This document shows, in pieces, positions 14,244 through 25,151 of a stretch of 64,000 nucleotides of DNA. The stretch's first letter is position 1. Each line of letters begins with the position of its first letter. The notes beneath the pieces were generated by a model. It was not told the DNA's origin and did no database searches. It worked only from the letters and a program-made list of their open reading frames with translations. The translations under genes were made by a program, and so were the position numbers. Source of the DNA: Nannobrachium achirus (Eukaryota; Chordata; Actinopteri; Myctophiformes; Myctophidae); the NCBI GenBank assembly GCA_963921795.1, contig OY997657.1:3309316-3373315 (forward strand). Reading direction: 5' to 3'.

Positions 14244-15859
14244 TGTTAGGGGTCCCGCCTGTGACCCCAGGTGTATGGCACCCTGTCTTTTGGAACCCTG
14301 TGCACTGTGTCTGCTGAGTGGAGAGAGAGAGGCATCCAGCTCCAAGATGGCCTTGGACTGGAGATGACTCATCAAATGCAGCTGGCCACGCTAACGAGCT
14401 GTTATCTTCTCTCTGTCTGGGAAACCAACCTTGGACTGAGCGTGAGTGAGACAGGTGCCCGTCCCTCCCTAACGTTCGGGCCGTGCTGTTATCTCTTATC
14501 ACGTCAACATGAGATATGACATCCTGGGAGAGAGGTGTTTCCCAGAAGCTTCTGATGTGAGAACGGACGACTCCCCAACCTGGCATGGATGGGGGAGTCT
14601 AGCCTGACCTTCACCGTCTCGATTATGAAAGGATGTGCGTGTTAGTGCATGCAGAAGTGCGTGAGAGCGTGCAAACGTGTGTGTGCTAAAATATGTTCTG
14701 TGTGTAAATCACGTCACTGTGACTGCAACGGACTACTGTATAAAGGAGACTGCTTCGTGTCTCCTGTTTAGTCTGAGTTGGTCTTGTTTCTTGTCTTGTC
14801 TTTTTGTAGAGTTGAGTTGTTGCAGCTATCCCCGGCCCGTTAGGGGTCTGGGATGGACCTTTTTGTACTTAGTGCAATTTCTGCACCACTTGTTCCTGTA
14901 CTTAGAGAGACTTTGACTCTGTTAGATTCTCTGTTTTTAGTCAAGTACTTATATTGTACTTCTTCATTATTTCATTGCCAATTACTGTATTGGTGGTTTT
15001 ATATTTTGTAACTGTTTTTACCAGTAAAGCTTTTTATTATTCACTTTTATCTGGTGTCTGTCTGAACTCATTTTTTAAGAGTTTACAACTTTTTAAGGTC
15101 TGACTTTCTCTCCTTCCCTACGGGGAAGGCTGCACTTATGGGAGGAAGGTTTTGAACACCTTCAGGCACTCGAATCATCTCCTGGCTGTGGGACTGAGTG
15201 AGGCTTTTGGTAAGAATCAACAAGAGTGTTTTCTTAGGTAAAAGTCTTTTCACCTTCTCAGAAGCCAACTCAGCGCGTGCTGAGTTGGTGGGCGAGCTTG
15301 GCAGAATATAAGTACAAATCTCCAAACCCCTTAAACCGGATGAACTGATGTTCACACTGGACGGTTTGTACTAATAAGTCAAGCGGCGTCGCTCCCGAGC
15401 CCCTGGTGAGAGCTAGGTGTCAGACTCATACTTTACATGGTCTTTGTGGTTTGCATTCTCCATTCAGACCTAAGGTCTACATTTCTAAAGTAAGGTGCAT
15501 ATCTTGGTCTCTAAAATAAATAGTCGCTGTAGAAAGTAATAATATTCACCAGTTAAAGAGGGTCTCATTGATAGCTCAGCTTTCATTCAGAGAAGTGTAT
15601 TTATGTTAGTGTTAAATAAGTATAAATATGTAAATATGTAAATATGTATATGTATATGTGTAATAGTAGGTTTATGCAAATGAGAAAGGTTATAACACCT
15701 GTTTGTGTTAACTTAAAGGTATAGTGTAGTGTTAGTGATAGTGTTTTGTTAAAAAAGATCTGGTAACTTCTTGGGCTTAGGACCTGAGGAGGGTTCCGGA
15801 CGGCGTCGGGGGGTCCCCTAATAGGTGAAGGGGTATCTAGTAACTCGGAGCTCATTACA
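14244..15859 (+). repeat. LTR copy 1
   Basis: Begins TGTTAGGGGTC and ends ..CTCATTACA (TG..CA), directly followed by the primer binding site. A TATA-like GTATAAAGGAG lies at about 14738, with a candidate transcription start just downstream. AGTAAAGCTTTTTATT near 15025 could serve as a polyadenylation signal. The long LTR is 1616 bp. Differs from the other two copies at about 14350 (G/A), 14850 (T/G) and 15169 (G/A). Confidence 0.9.
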
Positions 15860-15881
15860 TGGCGTCCCTGGGTGGGCTCGA
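15860..15881 (+). promoter_or_regulatory. Primer binding site complementary to tRNA-Asn
   Basis: The 22 bases immediately after LTR1, starting TGGCGTCCCTGGGTGGGC, are complementary to the 3' end of vertebrate tRNA-Asn(GTT) including CCA (..GAGCCCACCCAGGGACGCCA), as far as I recall that tRNA. An identical site lies at 19338-19359 behind LTR2. It sets + as the sense strand of the element. Confidence 0.85.
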
Positions 15882-16932
15882 TTGATTATTGATTATTGAT
15901 TAGTAATTGATTAATTATAGGCATAATATTATTGATTAGTAATTGATTAATTATAGGCATAATATTATTGATTAGTAATAAATTAATTATAGGCATAATT
16001 GATTGATTAAATTCGTGTCCACTGCCACATAAAGAATAGCCGAGAGACCCTTGGAGTATAGTTATTTACTACAGAAGTAAAGGATAGTTAATATTATCAA
16101 GGCTTAAGTGTTTTTTATTCACAAAACTCCCCAGAGCGTCGGAGATTTTGAACATAGTGAAGTGGAGGTCGGTGTGTACAGCCGACGGCCAGTTCGGTAA
16201 AAACATCTCCATCAGGAACTAGATAAAATAGCAGTTGAGAACATCTAATAATATTATAACGACTTTGCGACCAACCTAAGTTATTTGGGCATGGACTCCG
16301 CCAATCCCACCGCCGCAGATAACTACCTCAATAACTACCTCAATAACTACCTCGCAGATAATGCTACCTCGGGAGCGGTCGGCAGGGCGAGCCCACATTG
16401 GCTCAGCTTAGGTTGGAGAACTCGGTAATAGTAGGATATTGACCAAGTTCGCAAGACCAGGTGAGCACTGAGAAATGGCCGAAGCTTCGGGTTGTACACC
16501 CCTAGTTAGGCATGGAGAGGTTGCGCCAAGGCATGGGACAGGTAATTGTTGTTCTCGTAAGGAGATGCCCTTTGCCTTGGAGTGTGCCAGACATGAAGTG
16601 TTGATCTGTGTAGCGCCAGGACGGTCCCCGCCACCTGGGGACAGTGGAGTTGGAAAGAGTGCCAGCGCCGGTTAGGCGTATCCGATGGTGTGGTGAAGTT
16701 GGCCAGGGAAGGCTTCACGCAAGCCTCTCCTTCGCCCTGGTGGCGAGGCCTTTACCTTTGGGCCCAAGGAGGGGCCCAGGGGATGTTGAGCATTGGTTTG
16801 CCCGGGGTGCTACGTCCTGTATGGACTGTGCATCGTCCTGGCAGCCTATCCTGTTATGACCGCTGAAGCTGTGGTCAGATGTTCTTGCTCATGGTTGGGC
16901 ATTGCCCTGGCCGAATGCAAATGCCAGAGGGG
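15882..16932 (+). other. Internal leader of the LTR element, first copy
   Basis: No long ORF of recognised type. It holds an AT-rich minisatellite at 15880-16008 (units of about 40 bp around TTGATTAGTAATTGATTAATTATAGGCATAA) and a 15-bp triplet-type repeat AATAACTACCTC at 16322-16360. It ends at a purine tract GCCAGAGGGGG, followed by what looks like a copy of the LTR start. The second copy is 19360-20410. Confidence 0.6.
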
Positions 16933-17020
16933 GTGTTAGGGGTCCTGCCTGTGACCCCAAGAATATGGCCCCCTGTCCTTTGAAACCATATGCACTATAT
17001 GTACTGCATAGAAGGAGAAA
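16933..17020 (+). repeat. Diverged fragment of the LTR 5' end inside the internal region
   Basis: GAGGGGGTGTTAGGGGTCC followed by TGCCTGTGACCCCAAG and further matching blocks resembles the purine tract plus first 80 or so bases of the LTR at 17713 onward, with scattered substitutions. It suggests that the present internal region was made by recombination between two related elements. A second copy is at 20411-20498. Confidence 0.7.
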
Positions 17021-17047
17021 CACGACCAGATCATTCGCCGGTGGGAC

Positions 17048-17230
17048 ATGGAAGATGACGTCCTCTTCGGTACGGACCCTGTGGAGCCTGGCTTGCTCAC
17101 TGAGGACCCGCCGGAGGAGAACCGGAGTGGCTCTGTCACTCCGGCACCTATGGATGAGCCTGTTGAGCTTCCTGGACCCTCTGATGGGGTCTGGGAGTGC
17201 AATCATGCCTGCATTAGAGTCTCTGTCTGA
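17048..17230 (+). CDS. Element ORF a (60 aa), acidic, unrecognised
   Basis: Opens MEDDVLFGTDPVEPGLLTED and is rich in D, E and P, ending at TGA 17228-17230. It overlaps the start of a longer ORF in another frame (ATG 17205). It sits between the LTR-start fragment and the downstream LTR, the place where complex retroviruses keep accessory ORFs; that is a positional parallel only. I do not recognise the protein. An identical copy is at 20526-20708. It may be one exon of a spliced product or one half of a frameshifted gene. Confidence 0.35.
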   Translation: MEDDVLFGTDPVEPGLLTEDPPEENRSGSVTPAPMDEPVELPGPSDGVWECNHACIRVSV

Positions 17231-17795
17231 CGATGAGGACTCTAATATGCCAAGACTGCAGTTTTATGGCACCAATGGCCATAAACTCAGAGATGATGAT
17301 CTTAAGTTCCCCCAGAATTGGGAGGAGATCGTGGGTATCCGGAGAGGACACCTGCCCCGGAGGGAGCCGTTCATGATGCCCCCCTGGGATGACTACTGGG
17401 TGATGAAAGCCGCTTCCATCAAGAGATCTGTGATCCTCACACGCCTGGTCGGAGACAACTGGCGCTCCATCAACCCCGCCTGTGTGTCCATCTTTAAAGT
17501 CACGGAGGAACAGGTGCGTTCCCAGCACGGCATGGTGTGGGCTACCGTCGAGACACAGGCGGCTGGCCAGAACCGTTTCGGCTGTCTGGGGGCTGTCTTT
17601 GGATCTGAGGGAAGTTGGCTGAGCCCCAACTGGGGATTCGGAAGATCGCCCGAGACACTTCACTCTACCCACCTGACTCCGTGGTGGCTGCGGATGAGAG
17701 GATCCAGGGTGCCAGAGGGGGTGTTAGGGGTCCCGCCTGTGACCCCAGGTGTATGGCACCCTGTCTTTTGGAACCCTGTGCACTGTGTCTGCTGA
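17205..17795 (+). CDS. Element ORF b (about 196 aa), unrecognised, running into LTR2
   Basis: Open frame from ATG 17205 (MPALESLSDDEDSN..) through the stretch WDDYWVMKAASIKRSVILTR and on to a stop inside LTR2; the last 24 or so residues are LTR-encoded. The same frame is open back to 16902, but that part lies over the LTR fragment and is probably not coding. The codon structure and W/D/R-rich composition look protein-like. Function unknown: possibly an accessory protein of the element or a captured host fragment. An identical copy ends at 21273. Confidence 0.4.
   Translation: MPALESLSDDEDSNMPRLQFYGTNGHKLRDDDLKFPQNWEEIVGIRRGHLPRREPFMMPPWDDYWVMKAASIKRSVILTRLVGDNWRSINPACVSIFKVTEEQVRSQHGMVWATVETQAAGQNRFGCLGAVFGSEGSWLSPNWGFGRSPETLHSTHLTPWWLRMRGSRVPEGVLGVPPVTPGVWHPVFWNPVHCVC
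17713..17721 (+). promoter_or_regulatory. Polypurine tract before LTR2
   Basis: The purine-rich AGAGGGGG run directly before TGTTAGGGG fits the plus-strand primer site of LTR elements. The same tract precedes LTR3 (21191-21199) and the internal LTR fragment (16933). Confidence 0.7.
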
Positions 17796-19337
17796 GTGGA
17801 GAGAGAGAGGCATCCAGCTCCAAGATGACCTTGGACTGGAGATGACTCATCAAATGCAGCTGGCCACGCTAACGAGCTGTTATCTTCTCTCTGTCTGGGA
17901 AACCAACCTTGGACTGAGCGTGAGTGAGACAGGTGCCCGTCCCTCCCTAACGTTCGGGCCGTGCTGTTATCTCTTATCACGTCAACATGAGATATGACAT
18001 CCTGGGAGAGAGGTGTTTCCCAGAAGCTTCTGATGTGAGAACGGACGACTCCCCAACCTGGCATGGATGGGGGAGTCTAGCCTGACCTTCACCGTCTCGA
18101 TTATGAAAGGATGTGCGTGTTAGTGCATGCAGAAGTGCGTGAGAGCGTGCAAACGTGTGTGTGCTAAAATATGTTCTGTGTGTAAATCACGTCACTGTGA
18201 CTGCAACGGACTACTGTATAAAGGAGACTGCTTCGTGTCTCCTGTTTAGTCTGAGTTGGTCTTGTTTCTTGTCTTGTCTTTTTGTAGAGTTGAGTTGTTG
18301 CAGCTATCCCCGGCCCGTTAGGGGTCGGGGATGGACCTTTTTGTACTTAGTGCAATTTCTGCACCACTTGTTCCTGTACTTAGAGAGACTTTGACTCTGT
18401 TAGATTCTCTGTTTTTAGTCAAGTACTTATATTGTACTTCTTCATTATTTCATTGCCAATTACTGTATTGGTGGTTTTATATTTTGTAACTGTTTTTACC
18501 AGTAAAGCTTTTTATTATTCACTTTTATCTGGTGTCTGTCTGAACTCATTTTTTAAGAGTTTACAACTTTTTAAGGTCTGACTTTCTCTCCTTCCCTACG
18601 GGGAAGGCTGCACTTATGGGAGGAAGGTTTTGAACACCTTCAGGCACTCAAATCATCTCCTGGCTGTGGGACTGAGTGAGGCTTTTGGTAAGAATCAACA
18701 AGAGTGTTTTCTTAGGTAAAAGTCTTTTCACCTTCTCAGAAGCCAACTCAGCGCGTGCTGAGTTGGTGGGCGAGCTTGGCAGAATATAAGTACAAATCTC
18801 CAAACCCCTTAAACCGGATGAACTGATGTTCACACTGGACGGTTTGTACTAATAAGTCAAGCGGCGTCGCTCCCGAGCCCCTGGTGAGAGCTAGGTGTCA
18901 GACTCATACTTTACATGGTCTTTGTGGTTTGCATTCTCCATTCAGACCTAAGGTCTACATTTCTAAAGTAAGGTGCATATCTTGGTCTCTAAAATAAATA
19001 GTCGCTGTAGAAAGTAATAATATTCACCAGTTAAAGAGGGTCTCATTGATAGCTCAGCTTTCATTCAGAGAAGTGTATTTATGTTAGTGTTAAATAAGTA
19101 TAAATATGTAAATATGTAAATATGTATATGTATATGTGTAATAGTAGGTTTATGCAAATGAGAAAGGTTATAACACCTGTTTGTGTTAACTTAAAGGTAT
19201 AGTGTAGTGTTAGTGATAGTGTTTTGTTAAAAAAGATCTGGTAACTTCTTGGGCTTAGGACCTGAGGAGGGTTCCGGACGGCGTCGGGGGGTCCCCTAAT
19301 AGGTGAAGGGGTATCTAGTAACTCGGAGCTCATTACA
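17722..19337 (+). repeat. LTR copy 2 (shared by both units)
   Basis: A 1616-bp repeat of LTR1 with about three differences. It serves as the 3' LTR of the first unit and the 5' LTR of the second. It is followed at once by the same tRNA-Asn primer site (19338). Confidence 0.9.
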
Positions 19338-21199
19338 TGGCGTCCCTGGGTGGGCTCGATTGATTATTGATTATTGATTAGTAATTGATTAATTATAGGC
19401 ATAATATTATTGATTAGTAATTGATTAATTATAGGCATAATATTATTGATTAGTAATAAATTAATTATAGGCATAATTGATTGATTAAATTCGTGTCCAC
19501 TGCCACATAAAGAATAGCCGAGAGACCCTTGGAGTATAGTTATTTACTACAGAAGTAAAGGATAGTTAATATTATCAAGGCTTAAGTGTTTTTTATTCAC
19601 AAAACTCCCCAGAGCGTCGGAGATTTTGAACATAGTGAAGTGGAGGTCGGTGTGTACAGCCGACGGCCAGTTCGGTAAAAACATCTCCATCAGGAACTAG
19701 ATAAAATAGCAGTTGAGAACATCTAATAATATTATAACGACTTTGCGACCAACCTAAGTTATTTGGGCATGGACTCCGCCAATCCCACCGCCGCAGATAA
19801 CTACCTCAATAACTACCTCAATAACTACCTCGCAGATAATGCTACCTCGGGAGCGGTCGGCAGGGCGAGCCCACATTGGCTCAGCTTAGGTTGGAGAACT
19901 CGGTAATAGTAGGATATTGACCAAGTTCGCAAGACCAGGTGAGCACTGAGAAATGGCCGAAGCTTCGGGTTGTACACCCCTAGTTAGGCATGGAGAGGTT
20001 GCGCCAAGGCATGGGACAGGTAATTGTTGTTCTCGTAAGGAGATGCCCTTTGCCTTGGAGTGTGCCAGACATGAAGTGTTGATCTGTGTAGCGCCAGGAC
20101 GGTCCCCGCCACCTGGGGACAGTGGAGTTGGAAAGAGTGCCAGCGCCGGTTAGGCGTATCCGATGGTGTGGTGAAGTTGGCCAGGGAAGGCTTCACGCAA
20201 GCCTCTCCTTCGCCCTGGTGGCGAGGCCTTTACCTTTGGGCCCAAGGAGGGGCCCAGGGGATGTTGAGCATTGGTTTGCCCGGGGTGCTACGTCCTGTAT
20301 GGACTGTGCATCGTCCTGGCAGCCTATCCTGTTATGACCGCTGAAGCTGTGGTCAGATGTTCTTGCTCATGGTTGGGCATTGCCCTGGCCGAATGCAAAT
20401 GCCAGAGGGGGTGTTAGGGGTCCTGCCTGTGACCCCAAGAATATGGCCCCCTGTCCTTTGAAACCATATGCACTATATGTACTGCATAGAAGGAGAAACA
20501 CGACCAGATCATTCGCCGGTGGGACATGGAAGATGACGTCCTCTTCGGTACGGACCCTGTGGAGCCTGGCTTGCTCACTGAGGACCCGCCGGAGGAGAAC
20601 CGGAGTGGCTCTGTCACTCCGGCACCTATGGATGAGCCTGTTGAGCTTCCTGGACCCTCTGATGGGGTCTGGGAGTGCAATCATGCCTGCATTAGAGTCT
20701 CTGTCTGACGATGAGGACTCTAATATGCCAAGACTGCAGTTTTATGGCACCAATGGCCATAAACTCAGAGATGATGATCTTAAGTTCCCCCAGAATTGGG
20801 AGGAGATCGTGGGTATCCGGAGAGGACACCTGCCCCGGAGGGAGCCGTTCATGATGCCCCCCTGGGATGACTACTGGGTGATGAAAGCCGCTTCCATCAA
20901 GAGATCTGTGATCCTCACACGCCTGGTCGGAGACAACTGGCGCTCCATCAACCCCGCCTGTGTGTCCATCTTTAAAGTCACGGAGGAACAGGTGCGTTCC
21001 CAGCACGGCATGGTGTGGGCTACCGTCGAGACACAGGCGGCTGGCCAGAACCGTTTCGGCTGTCTGGGGGCTGTCTTTGGATCTGAGGGAAGTTGGCTGA
21101 GCCCCAACTGGGGATTCGGAAGATCGCCCGAGACACTTCACTCTACCCACCTGACTCCGTGGTGGCTGCGGATGAGAGGATCCAGGGTGCCAGAGGGGG
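19338..21199 (+). other. Internal region, second copy
   Basis: A 1862-bp repeat of 15860-17721, apparently without differences, including the AT-rich minisatellite, the LTR-start fragment and both unrecognised ORFs (20526-20708 and 20683-21273). Confidence 0.85.
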
Positions 21200-22815
21200 T
21201 GTTAGGGGTCCCGCCTGTGACCCCAGGTGTATGGCACCCTGTCTTTTGGAACCCTGTGCACTGTGTCTGCTGAGTGGAGAGAGAGAGGCATCCAGCTCCA
21301 AGATGACCTTGGACTGGAGATGACTCATCAAATGCAGCTGGCCACGCTAACGAGCTGTTATCTTCTCTCTGTCTGGGAAACCAACCTTGGACTGAGCGTG
21401 AGTGAGACAGGTGCCCGTCCCTCCCTAACGTTCGGGCCGTGCTGTTATCTCTTATCACGTCAACATGAGATATGACATCCTGGGAGAGAGGTGTTTCCCA
21501 GAAGCTTCTGATGTGAGAACGGACGACTCCCCAACCTGGCATGGATGGGGGAGTCTAGCCTGACCTTCACCGTCTCGATTATGAAAGGATGTGCGTGTTA
21601 GTGCATGCAGAAGTGCGTGAGAGCGTGCAAACGTGTGTGTGCTAAAATATGTTCTGTGTGTAAATCACGTCACTGTGACTGCAACGGACTACTGTATAAA
21701 GGAGACTGCTTCGTGTCTCCTGTTTAGTCTGAGTTGGTCTTGTTTCTTGTCTTGTCTTTTTGTAGAGTTGAGTTGTTGCAGCTATCCCCGGCCCGTTAGG
21801 GGTCGGGGATGGACCTTTTTGTACTTAGTGCAATTTCTGCACCACTTGTTCCTGTACTTAGAGAGACTTTGACTCTGTTAGATTCTCTGTTTTTAGTCAA
21901 GTACTTATATTGTACTTCTTCATTATTTCATTGCCAATTACTGTATTGGTGGTTTTATATTTTGTAACTGTTTTTACCAGTAAAGCTTTTTATTATTCAC
22001 TTTTATCTGGTGTCTGTCTGAACTCATTTTTTAAGAGTTTACAACTTTTTAAGGTCTGACTTTCTCTCCTTCCCTACGGGGAAGGCTGCACTTATGGGAG
22101 GAAGGTTTTGAACACCTTCAGGCACTCAAATCATCTCCTGGCTGTGGGACTGAGTGAGGCTTTTGGTAAGAATCAACAAGAGTGTTTTCTTAGGTAAAAG
22201 TCTTTTCACCTTCTCAGAAGCCAACTCAGCGCGTGCTGAGTTGGTGGGCGAGCTTGGCAGAATATAAGTACAAATCTCCAAACCCCTTAAACCGGATGAA
22301 CTGATGTTCACACTGGACGGTTTGTACTAATAAGTCAAGCGGCGTCGCTCCCGAGCCCCTGGTGAGAGCTAGGTGTCAGACTCATACTTTACATGGTCTT
22401 TGTGGTTTGCATTCTCCATTCAGACCTAAGGTCTACATTTCTAAAGTAAGGTGCATATCTTGGTCTCTAAAATAAATAGTCGCTGTAGAAAGTAATAATA
22501 TTCACCAGTTAAAGAGGGTCTCATTGATAGCTCAGCTTTCATTCAGAGAAGTGTATTTATGTTAGTGTTAAATAAGTATAAATATGTAAATATGTAAATA
22601 TGTATATGTATATGTGTAATAGTAGGTTTATGCAAATGAGAAAGGTTATAACACCTGTTTGTGTTAACTTAAAGGTATAGTGTAGTGTTAGTGATAGTGT
22701 TTTGTTAAAAAAGATCTGGTAACTTCTTGGGCTTAGGACCTGAGGAGGGTTCCGGACGGCGTCGGGGGGTCCCCTAATAGGTGAAGGGGTATCTAGTAAC
22801 TCGGAGCTCATTACA
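21200..22815 (+). repeat. LTR copy 3
   Basis: Appears identical to LTR2. It ends ..CTCATTACA and is followed by ACAAC, the target duplication, and then by satellite (ATACCACAAGATTGTC). No primer binding site follows, which confirms that this is the outer 3' LTR. Confidence 0.9.
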
Positions 22816-24656
22816 ACAACATACCACAAGATTGTCACTATTGAAAATTTAAGACTTAAAATCTATCTGTTGACGCCTTACTATAGTCTTACGTAATTTT
22901 GGGGGTTTTGAAGACAATCTGAAAAAAATGAATTAATTTCATATCCACGCTATCGTCTCTTAGAGCTATACAACATACTAAGAGACAGGCACGTAAAACC
23001 TATTGGTTTCCGAGCTATCACACTTTGAAAAATCTAGAATTGCATTTGTCGAAAAAAATGTAGGGTTCCAGGGGTCGCACAGCAATGTGTGACACATCCA
23101 CACGTTCGTCACGACGATCTATACAACATACCACAAGATTGTCACTAATGAAAATTTAAGACTTAAAATCTATCTGTTGACGCCTTACTATAGTCTTACG
23201 TAATTTTGGGGGTTTTGAAGACAATCTGAAAAAAAAAGGAATTAATTTCATATCCACGCTATCGTCTCTTAGAGCTATACAACATACTAAGAGACAGGCG
23301 CGTAAAACCTATTGGTTTCCGAGCTATCACACTTTGAAAAATCTAGGATTGCATTTGCCGAAAAAAAGTAGGGTTCCAGGGGTCGCACAGCAATGTGTCA
23401 CACATCCACACGTTCGTCTCGACGAGCTATACAACGTACCACAAGATTGTCACTATTGAAAATTTAAGACTTAAAATCTATGTTTTGACGCCTTACTATA
23501 GTCTTATGTAATTTTGGGGGTTTTGAAGACAATCTGAAAAAAATGAATTAATTTCATATCCACGCGTTCGTCTCGAAGAGCTATACAACATACTAACAGA
23601 CAGGCGCGTAAAACCTATTGGTTTCCGAGTTATCACACTTTGAAAAATCTAGGATTGCATTTGTCGAAAAAAAGTAGGGTTCCAGGGGTCGCACAGCAAT
23701 GTGTCACACATCCACACGTTCGTCTCGACGAGCTATACAACATACCAAAAGATCGTCACTATCAGAAATTTAAGACTTAAAATCTATGTTTTGACGCCTT
23801 ACTATAGTCTTATGTAATTTTGGGGGTTTGGAAGAAAATCTGAAAAAAATGAATTAATTTCATATCCACGCTATCGTCTCTTAGAGCTATACAACATACT
23901 AAGAGACAGGCGCGTAAAACCTATTGGTTTCCGAGTTATCGCACTTTGAAAAATCTAGAATTGCATTTGTAGAAAAAAAGTAGGGTTCCAGGGGTCGCAC
24001 AGCAATGTGTCACACATCCACACGTTCGTCTCGACGAGCTATACAACGTACCACAAGATTGTCACTATTGAAAATTTAAGACTTAAAATCTATGTTTTGA
24101 CGCCTTACTATAGTCTTACGTAATTTTGGGGGTTTTGAAGACAATCTGAAAAAAATGAATTAATTTCATATCCACGCTATCGTCTCTTAGAGCTATACAA
24201 CATACTAAGAGACAGGCGCGTAAAACCTATTGGTTTCCGAGCTATCACACTTTGAAAAATCTAGGATTGCATTTGTCGAAAAGAAGTAGGGTTCCAGGGG
24301 TCGCACAGCAATGTGTCACACATCCACACGTTCGTCTCGACGAGCTATACAACGTACCACAAGATTGTCACTATTGAAAATTTAAGACTTAAAATCTATG
24401 TTTTGACGCCTTACTATAGTCTTACGTAATTTTGGGGGTTTTGAAGACAATCTGAAAAAAATGAATTAATTTCATATCCACGCTATCGTCTCTTAGAGCT
24501 ATACAACATACCACACGTTCGTCTCGACGATCTATACAACATACCACAAGATTGTCACTATTGAAAATTTAAGACTTAAAATCTATCTGTTGACGCCTTA
24601 CTATAGTCTTATGTAATTTTGGGGGTTTTGAAGACAATCTGAAAAAAATGAATTAA
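22816..24656 (+). repeat. 306-bp satellite array, block 3
   Basis: Continues the monomers in the same orientation and phase as before the LTR element. The variant TTCGTCACGACGATC near 23108 links this block to monomers near 11590 and 13605. It is cut at 24656 by the Helitron-like insertion, exactly at GAATTAA|TTTCAT. Confidence 0.95.
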
Positions 24657-25151
24657 TTGCGACCGTCAGGGAGCAGTTTACTATGAAAACCTCCACCGGC
24701 CATCCGGCCGTCGGTCGGTCGGTCACACGTCACACGTCACACCTTTGCCCTGCTCATATCTCCGCATCAGTATATAGGGCTTGTTTGTTTATTGTATGAC
24801 ATCACGCCACATCATCAGCTGTGGACTCTGTGATGTCATCGTATCGCATCAGTATATAGGGCTTGTTTGTTTATTGTATGACATCACGCCACATCATCAG
24901 CTGTGGACTCTGTGATGTCATCGTATCTCCATATATGGCCATCTCCGTATATGGAGATATAAGTCGTCCATGCCCAAGTCTGGGCTGGTGAGGTCAGACT
25001 TTGTGTGATGCGTAGGTTATCTCCAAATATGGAGATTCAACATTCCAGGTGTAACTATGGCTACCCGTATGACGTGAGAGGTGGAGGTTGTGATATTTGT
25101 GGAGATAAGCGACCAACGGTCGCTTATCTCCCGATTAGGGAGTCTTACTGG
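24657..25151 (+). mobile_element. Helitron-like non-autonomous element (A^T target)
   Basis: The 495-bp insertion splits satellite GAATTAA|TTTCAT between A and T with no target duplication. It begins TTGCGACCGTCAGG and ends in a hairpin (CTCCCGATTAGGGAG) followed by TCTTACTGG and then T. Insertion between A and T with a hairpin plus CTRR-like end is the Helitron signature; the TT start instead of TC is atypical. An inner hairpin pairs GATAAGCGACC with GGTCGCTTATC. An 80-bp segment (GCATCAGTATATAGGGC..) is tandemly repeated at 24763 and 24846. No Rep/helicase gene. Relatives lie at 46510-49022. Confidence 0.7.

Larger units (their letters stand above)
14244..22815 (+). mobile_element. Tandem LTR retrotransposon / endogenous retrovirus-like element: LTR-int-LTR-int-LTR
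   Basis: Three 1616-bp LTRs (14244, 17722, 21200) and two 1862-bp internal regions repeat with an exact 3478-bp period. The whole is flanked by the 5-bp target duplication ACAAC (14239-14243 and 22816-22820), and the satellite continues across it. One insertion followed by LTR-LTR unequal exchange explains this best. LTR1 differs from LTR2 and LTR3 at only about three positions that I could see; LTR2 and LTR3 look identical, so the expansion is recent or is an assembly duplication. There is no recognisable gag, protease, reverse transcriptase, integrase or env: the element is non-autonomous. Confidence 0.9.

Noticed and set aside
16902-17204. N-terminal third of the 297-aa frame
   Set aside because: Lies on a diverged LTR fragment and overlaps the better-looking acidic ORF; I use ATG 17205 as the more credible start.
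17214-17672. 152-aa minus-strand ORF in the LTR element
   Set aside because: Shadow of the plus-strand frame; sense direction is fixed by primer site and polypurine tract.
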